Source: Pleurodeles waltl
Taxonomy: Eukaryota; Chordata; Amphibia; Caudata; Salamandridae
Direction: 5' to 3'
Assembly: GCF_031143425.1 (NCBI RefSeq)
Contig: NC_090447.1
Span: 130,901,106 to 130,965,105, forward strand
DNA: 64,000 bases
Positions 55,791 through 64,000 of this stretch are shown here, in pieces. A program made the position numbers and the translations under genes. Position 1 is the first letter of the stretch; every line of letters starts with the position of its first letter. The notes under the pieces are model-generated. The model ran no database searches. It was not told the DNA's origin and saw nothing but the letters and a program-made list of their open reading frames with translations.

Positions 55791-57543
55791 ATGTTTGAAA
55801 TTAGGTCTTTGGTTGGGAGTCAGGTTACCCCTGTCCAAGGAAAGACCCTCACTCTTGTCAGGCTAAAGGATAATCATACTCAGTTAACCCCCGCTCACCC
55901 TCTTGGTAGCTTGGCAAGAGCAGGCAGGCTTAGCTTCAGAAGCAATGTGCAAAGTATTTGTACCAAAACACACAGTAATACAGTGAAAAGACTGCAAAAT
56001 TTACACCACACCAGTTTAGAAAAATAGGTTATATTTATCTAAATCAAACAAGAACAAAAATCCAACATACACATGTCAAGATATGAATTTTCACAAGAAT
56101 AAGAGTCTTACTCTTTAGAAAACAGTTAGAATGTTGTTGTTACACAAAGTACCTGGTTAGCGCCAAAAATAAAGCTGCAAGGTTGAGCTTGCGTTGGAAA
56201 AGCCAGCGATGTGTCGATTCCTTACTCGCAAGTGAGGCCGTGCGTCATTTCCTTCTCCGGTTGGGTTGGCGATGTGCTGTTTTTTTTCCTTCCAAGAGAG
56301 CGACACATCAATTTCTGGACAGGGCACTTCAGATCCATGCAGAGTCGGGTTGACTTTGACGATGCTTGGAAAATCCCATCACACGGTATCAGAAAACTGC
56401 GCTGTCTGCGGTTTGCGTCGTTATCAGCTTCTGTAAGCGGGTGTTGCATGTCATTTGCCCAGCAGCATTGCGTCGATCTCCCAGCCGTGATGCAGGAGTT
56501 TTGGATACAATACTTATACTCCTTTCTGCTTTTGAAATAGGTAAACTTAAAAGGAAAGTCTCTCTTGTTTGTAAGATCCGGCCTTGCCCAAGCCAGGCCC
56601 CCCACACACACACCAGGGGTTTGGAGACTGTATTGTGTTAGGGCAGGAACAGCCCTTTCAGGTGTGAGTGACCATTCCTCCATTCGCTGCCAGCACAGAT
56701 CGCTCATCAGGATATGCAGGCTACACCCATCTCCCTTTGTGTCACTTTCTAGAGGAGAGGTGCAAACAGCCCAACTGTCAAACTAACCCATACAGGAAAT
56801 CCACAAACAGGCAGAGTCACAGAATGGTTTCAGGAAGAAGATGCCTGCTTTCTAAAAGTGGCTTTTTAAACAAACAGTCTAAAAACAAACTTTACCATAT
56901 GTATTTTTAAATTGTGAGCTCGGAGACCCTAAACTCCGCACTTGTATCTGCTCCCAAAGGGAATCTCCACTTTAATAATATTTAAAGGCAGCCCCTATGT
57001 TAACCAATGAGAGGTATAGACCTTGCAAGAGTAAAACTGAAATTGGCAGTATTTCACCGTCAGGACATGTAAAACACATAGGTACATGTCCCACCTTTAA
57101 CATACACAGCACCCTGCCCTTGGGGCTACCTAGGGCCTACCTTAGGGGTGCCCTACATGTATAAAAAGGGAAGGTCCAGGCCTTGGCAGTTTAAAACTGC
57201 ACACACAGACACTGCAGTGGCAGGTCTGAGCCATGTTTACAAGGCTACTCATGTGGGTGGCACAGCCAGTCCTGCAGGCCCACTAGTAGGATTTGATTTA
57301 CAGGCCCTGGGCACCTCTAGTGCACTGTACTAAGGACTTATTAGTAATTCAAATATGCCAATCATCGTAAGCCAATTATATATACATTTTACATAGGAGC
57401 ACTTGCACTTTAGCACTGGATAGCAGTGGTAAAGTGCCCAGAGTATCAGAAACAGGAAAAAGCGAGTCCAGCACACATCAACAACCTGGGAAACAGAGGC
57501 AAAACATTATGGGAGGCCACACCAATGGCTGCCAAGTATAACA
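55786..57543 (+). mobile_element. LTR-like repeat, TGTTAGA family, nested in Harbinger copy C
   Basis: The first bases of the family are worn (AAATTAGGTCTTTGGTTGGG), but the next blocks match the copy at 60,080: AGTCAGGTTACCCC, CAAGGAAAGACCCTCAC, CTTGGTAGCTTGGCA. Then come CTACCTTAGGGGTGCCCTAC, TAAAAAGGGAAGGTCCAGGC, GGCCCACTAGTAGGATTTGA and GCACTTTAGCACTGGATAGC. It ends near GCCAAGTATAACA. It is non-coding. With the copies at 30,101 and 60,080 this makes three long copies next to or within Harbinger elements. Confidence 0.75.
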
Positions 57544-58789
57544 CAACAATTTTCAATAAATCCACCTATCACAAAGTCAGTGTCTCCTTGCTTCTGTTCC
57601 ACATTTAGCTATGTAGAGACGTCAGACCATTTGAAGCAAAAGAGGAAGACACAATATACTAATGCAAGGATGGATATGCAATAGGTATAGTGTCCTGCTA
57701 AGGATTACTACCAACACACACAAACACATTGCTACAAGTGTTTGGTCACGCCAAACATTTTATTCCTGTGTACAGCACATAGGCTGTTGGAATGCCTAAA
57801 TAGCCATTAGGCTAGCCAAAAATAGCCAAAAATGTCATAGCCAAAAATGTCTGACTCATATTGTGTCAAGGTACACTTACCAAGGTACAGCCCCCCCCCC
57901 CCCCCCGGACCATGGAAGGAAGGGCCTTGTCAGACATTGTCTTATAGAACAGGCAAACAAAAAAGTGAACAGTGTCACCAGATTGAGTCTTATCACATAT
58001 CAAACTAAAGGAAACTATCATAACATAAACTAAGGTATAAACAGAGGGCAGTACAACAGGGCCTGATCCCAGGTCCATCATAATCCAATGACCATGCATC
58101 TGGTGGTATGACACAACCATATGTCATATGTCAGTGTTGCGGCACTGGCAATGTGGCCGTCAATGATGAAATACATCTACAGCTACATACAGGTCACACA
58201 AGAGCAGTGTTTCGCCTATGTGAAGGGTGAATTCCTTGCTTGCACAGGATGACAGCATATTTTATGCCCACATGATCAAATACATGATGCAATCGGTCCA
58301 ACCCAGCACACTAAACAAGTTCAATGTCCACCCGAACACTGTTCAAGCTGCCTTGCTACAGGTTGCATACACCCCAAATATGTGACCTACATTACCTGGA
58401 ACAATCCGTGTCCACTTCGCATGTTGGAAATGATCAGACACCTGTCAATTTCACAACTCTGAAATGCCAACATGAGGATTTCATGATGAAGCTGTCTACA
58501 TAAAAACAAAACAAGGATTATAGGCTTGAAAAATACCTATTACACAAATCAAATGGCATGCATCTGGAAAGGAAATTACATTGCAATGAGACTGACACCA
58601 ACAAAGTACACAACATCAAGGTGGAGATATATCAAAGGTAACCCTTCAGGCACCCTTTGACTAAATATTGCAGAGTATTAGCTCCCAAGTTGTTGCCAAA
58701 ACACTCTACACTACAGTTTTTCATACAGTCACATGACATACTTATATTCATGAAAAGTAACTATTGATGAGAGCTTCCCGCAAGTCCTT
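57544..58789. other. Spacer in Harbinger copy C
   Basis: Non-coding sequence between the nested repeat and the transposase 3' end. A 16-C run lies at 57,891-57,906. No other feature is recognised. Confidence 0.4.
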
Positions 58790-59757
58790 CCTTTTTACCA
58801 CTGTCATCCTCACTTGGCATTTCAGGATTCTCACCCGGTGGCACTGCAGGCTGCCCCTCCTCTGAGATGTACGGGATATTCCACTGTGCAGGGTGATGTT
58901 GTGGAGCATGCCACAGTGATCTGACACACTTTCCTGGGTGAGTAGAGGAAGGCTCTAGCTGTGCAGTCGAGACACCTAAATTTGGACTTCAGGAGCCAAA
59001 GAGCCCGCTCCACTACCCGCTTTAATCTTTCCATGGCATAGTTGAATTCCTTATGGGCATCAACAACCAAGGATGGTTTAGATATGCAGACTCTCTTGTT
59101 AAGGAATGGGACATATGTGCAAAAATGAGTCCCTCTTTTCAGGATTTTAGCACCTGACATTGCACACACACAAACAGGACACATGTGACTTACCAACTAA
59201 CCAGGCCCTCTCTGGGTATAGTTGTGACATATGCTGCGATATAATGTTGTTCCGCATTAAAAAGGAATCATGGGGTGAACCCAGATAATGGGCACAGACC
59301 TGTGAAATGTATAGATTTGCCAAACAGACAACTTTCACAGCAATGGAATGAAAACTCTTTCTTGTGTGATATACTTGTTCATTGCCATGCAGTGGGACCA
59401 AACCAACATGTTTGCTATCAATGGCCCCACCACATGTGGGATGCGTGCAAAACCATAAAAGTCAGCCTCAGCCTTCACATTTGCTAAATCCTGATGTCGG
59501 AGAAACTGGATGTAGCTGTCCAGGTGTTTCAACATTGTTGAGAGGACATCCTTCAACACCAGACTGAACATAGGTTGGGACATGCCAGCTGACAGGGCCC
59601 TGTGGCTAGGAAGTGCAATACTGACATGACTTGTAAAATGGGTGGTATGCTGTTGGATAATTAATAGCTGGCGTCAGATCTGGCTCCAACTCCCTATATA
59701 AGTCCACTATTGTTTGCCTATTCAGATGATATAGGAGCTTTATGTGGTGTTCTTCTA
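58790..59757 (-). pseudogene. Harbinger-type DDE transposase, copy C
   Basis: On the minus strand the frame reads a MEDRH-like STIEEHHIKLLYHLNRQTI (about 59,757-59,700), with Tyr at the codon that is TAG in A and B, then DLYRELEPDLTP. After shifts, GAIDSKHVGLVP keeps the first catalytic Asp (about 59,423), followed by NEQVYHTRKSFHSIAVKVVC, YISQVCAHYLGSPHDSFL and ERAWLVG. The phase-1 intron follows, then RESAYLNHPWLL, where the second catalytic residue is Glu. RVVERALWLLKSKFRCLDCT carries the third catalytic Glu, and the C-terminus follows to about 58,800. The GTHI motif is changed to SKHV. Confidence 0.8.
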
Positions 59758-60079
59758 TGGTAGACAGGTGGTGTATGACAAGACATGAGTTCTAATATTA
59801 GTCGTTATGTCCACAGAAACATATATGATGCTTATCAATTATGTCATGTGACAAGGTATTTCAAGAGGGATAGACATGGCACCCAGGACACATCACGGCT
59901 GCAAGGAACACAAGAGTCACATGTGACCCCCATGGTTTTCTACACATGTGTCCACAGCATGTATCTGGGCCAAACTCAAATATGTGCATTATAATTGCCC
60001 CTCAAAATGTGACTGGATAACCCGACTGCAAAAAAGGCCAGTCGGCAGGCTGGACTGTGCCCCACTGTTAAATGCCATT

Positions 60080-62026
60080 TGTTAGAAATGGGGTCTTTGC
60101 TTGGCAGTCAGGTTACCCCCTGTCTAAGCAAGGACCCTCACGTAAGTCACACACAATCCAAATTATCCTGTGCCCACCCTCTGGTAGCTTGGCACTGAGC
60201 ATTCAGGCTTAACTTAGAAGGCAATGTGTAAAGTATTTGTGCAATAAATAATGGAATAACAGTATAACACCGCAAAAATACAGCACAAAGGGTTTAGAAA
60301 AATCCAGAATATTCATCTGGATCAAAACGATCAAGACATGATAAGTACCTGCTTTGTGTTCAAATTCTCCGCAAGGGGCCACAGAGGAGGAGATGCATGG
60401 AAAACGGAGAGGTGTGTGTCGGTTTCTCCGGGCTCACGCAGATGATGCGTCAAAAAAATTTCCACGCAGGGAAGGCTTTGCGTCGATGTCTGACACGCTG
60501 ACTTGGATCCTCTTCGGGTTGTGGGGTATTTGGCACCCCGGGGACGATGCAGAGAAATCCTGGGCATGCAGGATTAAGTCACAGAAGCTGCATCGATCAG
60601 GTGGGTGATGAAGGGAAATTTCTGTTGCACGGTAGGCGCTGTGTCAATTCTTCTCACAGGAAGTCAGGCTGCATCATTCCGGCTCGGCTACACGTCGATC
60701 CAGTGGCCCGTGCATCAAAGTTCCGGTCGCAACGCTGGTGCTGCGTCAATTTAGTCTCAGGGAGCCAGCCTGCGTCATTCTGGTTCGGCATGCAGTGATT
60801 TTCTCACTGCAATGCAGGCTGTGTGTCGTTTATGGCAGGCTGTGCATTGAAGTTTTGCTGCACAATGAATTCTTTGCAAGAGGAAGTATTTTCTTGTTCC
60901 TGAGACTTCAAGGAACAGGAGGCAAGCTTTATCCAGGCCCCTGGGAGCACTTCTCAGCAGAGCCAGAGGGCAGCAAGGCAGCAGTGCAACTGCAGTGCAA
61001 CAGCAGGGCAGCAGTCCTTTGCAGAAAAACAGACAGGTGAGTCCTTTGGGCAGCCAGGCAGTTCCTCTTTGGCAGGTTGCAGGGTCTGGTTCAGAGTTTC
61101 TTCACCAGTGGTATCTTGTCTAGAAGTGTCTAACTTCAGAAGTGTCTAAGTTGGTAGGGTCAGAGGCCCTGTTTAAATACCTAAAAGTGCCTTTGAAGTG
61201 GGGGAGACTTCAAAGAGTGGCTTAGAAGTGCACAAGGTCCCCTTTCAGTTCCATCCTGTCTGCTAGGGTCGCAGTAGGGGGTTTGGCAATCCATTATGTG
61301 AGGGCAGGCCACTGTCCTTTCAAATGTAAGTATCAGGACCTCCACCCTTCCAGCCCAGGAAGACCCATTCAGTATGCAGATATGTGCAGGTGTGACTGAC
61401 CATCCTGTGTTTGGTGTTGTCTGAGTGAATGCGCAAGGGAGCTGTCAACTAACTTAGCCAGATGTGGATTGGAAGGCACAGAAAGATTTAAGTGTAGAGA
61501 AATGCTCAATTTCTAAAAGTGGCATTTCTAGAATGGTAATATTAAATCCTATAAGCAGGATTTTCTATTACAACTCTGGCCTTACTAAATATGACCTGGT
61601 TACTCCTTTCAGATCAGAATGTACCACTCAAACAGTATATGAGGGCAGCCCTAATGCTATCATACGAAAGGAGCAGGTCTCACAGCAGTGTAAAATTAAT
61701 TTAGGAGTTTTACACTACCAGGACATATAGAACTCACATGTTCATGTCCTGCCTTTCACCTACATAGCACCCTGCCCTATGGACTACCTATGGCCTACCT
61801 TAGGGGTGACTTATATGTAGAAAAAGGGGAGTTTAAGGCTTGGCAATTACTTTTAAAATCCCAAGTTGAAGTGGCAGTGAAACTGCACACAAATGCCTGA
61901 GACATGGTTAGGGGCTACTTATGTGGGTGGCAGAACCAGTGCTGCAGGCCCACTAGTAGTATTTAATTTACAGGCCCTGGGAACATGTAGTACACTTTTC
62001 AAGGGACTCACAAGTAAATTAAATAG
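60080..62026 (+). mobile_element. LTR-like repeat, TGTTAGA family, 3' truncated
   Basis: It starts TGTTAGAAATGGGGTCTTTG. The middle (60,360-60,860) is CpG-rich and repeats a motif like GCGTCAAT or GCATCGAT every 40-70 bp, a degenerate sub-repeat. Then come CCTACCTTAGGGGTGACTTA, AAAAAGGGGAGTTTAAGGC, GGCCCACTAGTAGTATTTAA and TTTACAGGCCCTGGG. It stops near 62,026, before the terminal blocks seen in other copies. No coding region is convincing; open frames in the CpG-rich part are incidental. Confidence 0.75.
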
Positions 62027-62216
62027 AGTAGTGAAATCTGTTGTAAATTTGATAACAGACTACCGTATCAGGTGGATGCGTGCTTACGTAGCACATGAGT
62101 GTGCATGGGTCATCACACTTGTCCATTTATACTTATCACCATGGTTCATTATCCTTATTTTGACTTTTACTGATTTACGTGTTTTTAATTCTTAGTTTGG
62201 AACTTATGGTTTTGGC
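62027..62216. other. Non-coding, no gene recognised
   Basis: Short spacer without recognised features. Confidence 0.3.
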
Positions 62217-62520
62217 ATGTTTTGAGCACACCAAATTTTCTGGGTGTATTTCGTGATGAATTCATTAGGATATGATGTTTTGAGCACACCAATGCCCATA
62301 TTTATACTTTTTTAGCGCCGAATGTGCGCCTCTTTTTGACTCAAAATCGGCGCAAACTTACAAAATACAATTGTATTTTGTAAGTTTGCGCCAATTTTGC
62401 GCCAAAAAGTGGCACACATTTGGCGCTAAAAAAGTATAAATATGGGCCCAATTTCTCTGGGTGTATTTCGTGATAAATTGATTACGATATGATATTTTGT
62501 TTGGAATGTCACAAGTCACT
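62217..62520. repeat. Two-unit direct repeat (about 64 bp) split by a foldback MITE
   Basis: The unit contains TTTTGAGCACACCAA, TTTCTGGGTGTATTTCGTGAT and GATATGAT. The first copy is at about 62,217-62,277. The second starts at about 62,278 and continues after the MITE to about 62,500. Confidence 0.8.
62294..62447. mobile_element. 154-bp near-perfect foldback MITE
   Basis: The left arm GCCCATATTTATACTTTTTT and the right arm AAAAAAGTATAAATATGGGC are perfect inverts. The centre is a palindrome around CAATTG, flanked by TTACAAAATA and its complement, so almost the whole element folds on itself. The flanks read CCAAT on both sides, giving a 5-bp duplication (or 3 bp if the TIR is counted one base longer). 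It is a short relative of 47,097. Confidence 0.85.
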
Positions 62521-62668
62521 CTTCTGTGTTTATAACCCTATCTACTCTAAATGTATATAGAAGGAGTTGAATCCTTTATATTTGGTTTCCATCCCTGAGA
62601 CACCATGGTGAGGGGTACAGTATACCATGTAAATGTAAGCTTACGTTGAGTTCTGTTTCTACGTTTTT

Positions 62669-62719
62669 AGCCCTGAGGAACTCATGGGGTCACTCCCCTA
62701 GACAAAACATGTGTTGGCT
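62669..62719 (+). ncRNA. Hammerhead-like ribozyme motif, Penelope-type (best-preserved core)
   Basis: AGCC (62,669-62,672) pairs with GGCT (62,716-62,719) as stem I. CTGAGGA (62,673-62,679) is an exact catalytic core half. Stem II has a GGGG/CCCC helix (62,686-62,689 and 62,695-62,698) plus outer pairing. The second core half reads CAAAAC for CGAAAC (G12 to A). ACATGTGT forms the very short palindromic stem III, and T precedes GGCT as the predicted cleavage site. One substitution at G12, a catalytic base, should disable it. Confidence 0.6.
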
Positions 62720-64000
62720 GAGGTGTAGTTAAAAGTCATCATTTTTCTTGTGGAAATCTGAGGAATTGTTTTGTAACCAATAAATTTCCAATTGGTTGAA
62801 GTAAACGGAAGGACTGTGACGTTTGATTTCACCTTTCTACAAGATACAGACTTTTTGTATAATTTGGTGCCTTGGACTTGGACATTTCATCGTTACTCAT
62901 CAACAAAATCCACACAAATTATCATACTATTAACTGAAGACTTTTTTAGCGTGTGCCTCTATCTATGTAAATTTGTCTGAATAACTTGGTTTCTTCAGAA
63001 GAGGGGTTTTGGGTGTTCCCCTCATGAGAGCAACGCTGTAATAATAAGCTTGTTATTTAGTGTTTGCTGATTTGATCTCTGAACACCCCTTTTTTCTCCA
63101 CTGTCCAACGCCCTGTTATATTTTCTTGAGATGGCATTAGTACCATCCACTGACCTCTCCTTCTTCATGATTGTTATAAATGTTAAACAACATGCATAAG
63201 CTGAGTATGCATGTTGTATGAGTCAGTTGTGAGTAATGTGAGCAAAGTGCATGGTGTCACTGAGATTTCTAAACACATCTGCCCTTGCTAAACTGTTGCT
63301 TGGAAGGCATACCACATGCCAAATAGCCTTTGGCTGCAGGATGCACTGCCATACATGGAAGTGATGGGAATGGAGTGTCATGTAGGTTCAGTCTGCTCAG
63401 CCTGTAGAGATCAGGATCTGACTAATGTATCTCCCAGTATGGGTCCTAGTCTAGGATGGGGTGGAGTCACTGTGACTATGCAACTTTGGCCCTGTGCCCA
63501 CTCCCCGTACCCTAGCAGATCCTGTCATGTGGGCAATATGAGGATCTGGTGTAAAATCCTACCCAGAATGCCTTTTTCCTTTGATTGGACTAGGAATGGG
63601 TACAGAGGTAAGTCATAAAGCTAATCCATATGTGCACTTAGCATCGTTGTCAATGTGTGACTTTGACTCATGACAGGTCTCTTACTCCCACAGCCCTGTT
63701 GTCACCTTCCCACATATCATATTTGTCCTGTACAGGCTTATTGCATAAATGACAGTCCTACAGTGCAGACAGTGTGTTGATTCCTGGGAGGCCATGATAT
63801 TTGACTCGTAGTTTTGTCACATTCCAGAAACTGTACAACGCATTCCTTTGTTTGTTGGATGCTCTGTAGGATGGACACATATGTCCAAAGGAGAATTCTG
63901 TGGTAGAGGTACATACCACAGAATCCCACTCCCCAAAGTGGCATGAGTCTGCATTTGTCCACATGTCCACACATGGATAGGGAAGGCACCGACCATGCCA
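62720..64000. other. Non-coding, no gene recognised
   Basis: The hammerhead-like motif at 62,669 implies that neighbouring sequence belongs to a Penelope-like terminal repeat, but its ends are unclear. Near the end, TTCTGTGGTA and TACCACAGAA (63,898-63,926) form a 10-bp inverted repeat. No protein family is recognised. Confidence 0.35.

Larger units (their letters stand above)
54601..60079. mobile_element. Harbinger-like element, copy C (Myb2 and transposase)
   Basis: Myb2 C-terminal sequence (plus, 54,815-55,790) converges on a transposase (minus, 59,757-58,790), as in A and B. An LTR-like repeat (55,786-57,543) sits between them, and another begins at 60,080, just beyond the transposase 5' side. 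No Myb1 and no terminus are visible, so it is not known whether C also had three genes. Confidence 0.7.

Noticed and set aside
56211..56707. A 161-residue minus-strand frame as a gene
   Set aside because: It lies in the CpG-containing part of the LTR-like repeat and has no counterpart in other copies.
57891..57906. 16-C run as a structural or regulatory element
   Set aside because: A lone homopolymer; it may also be affected by sequencing error.
9443..62719. Active self-cleaving ribozymes
   Set aside because: Each of the three hammerhead-like motifs has at least one change at a conserved core base.

Overview
The window looks like intergenic DNA from a very large, repeat-dense vertebrate genome, most likely a salamander and probably a newt close to Pleurodeles. 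That placement rests on content I recognise, not on a database search: many decayed Harbinger elements with Myb/SANT partner genes, a DIRS-type retroelement, L2-like LINE tails, Penelope-type hammerhead motifs, and GC-rich inverted-repeat MITEs starting GGGCCTCATT. I found no host gene, no rRNA and no functional tRNA. Every recognisable protein segment belongs to a mobile element, and all are broken by stops or frameshifts.

Layout. 1-8,403: one large Harbinger-like element (copy A) with a Myb-like gene (Myb1, minus), a DDE transposase (plus) and a second Myb-like gene (Myb2, minus), ending at an inverted terminus at 8,403. 8,404-17,600: mostly non-coding, with a hammerhead-like motif, a 533-bp MITE, a 183-bp hAT-like MITE inside a 39-bp tandem array, a diverged direct duplication and an LTR-like fragment. 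17,620-21,033: an L2-like LINE tail, then a second non-LTR element carrying a 220-bp retrocopy with a perfect 9-bp target duplication. 21,760-25,900: a DIRS-like element (minus). 26,750-27,100: small MITEs and a tRNA-like SINE.

28,824 to about 41,860: a second Harbinger copy (B) with the same three genes in the same relative order, on the opposite strand, interrupted by a 2.3-kb LTR-like repeat and by a Penelope-like segment with a hammerhead motif. 42,070-45,560: a protein-free composite repeat with two internal arrays and perfect hairpins. 45,900-54,600: MITEs, a reversed LTR-like fragment, an L2-like LINE (minus), an AT-rich stretch, and a minisatellite interrupted by a MITE. 54,600-60,079: a third Harbinger copy (C) with Myb2 and transposase, interrupted by another LTR-like repeat. 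60,080-62,030: a further LTR-like copy. 62,200-62,720: a foldback MITE in a duplicated sequence and a third hammerhead-like motif.

How the parts work together. In Harbinger elements a DDE nuclease acts with a Myb/SANT DNA-binding partner that helps bring it to the nucleus and to DNA. Here copies A and B each show two different Myb-like genes around one transposase, in the order Myb2, transposase, Myb1: Myb2 converges on the transposase and Myb1 diverges from it. This recurring three-gene layout is the strongest candidate for something not commonly described. The copies here are dead, so the claim concerns the ancestral unit.
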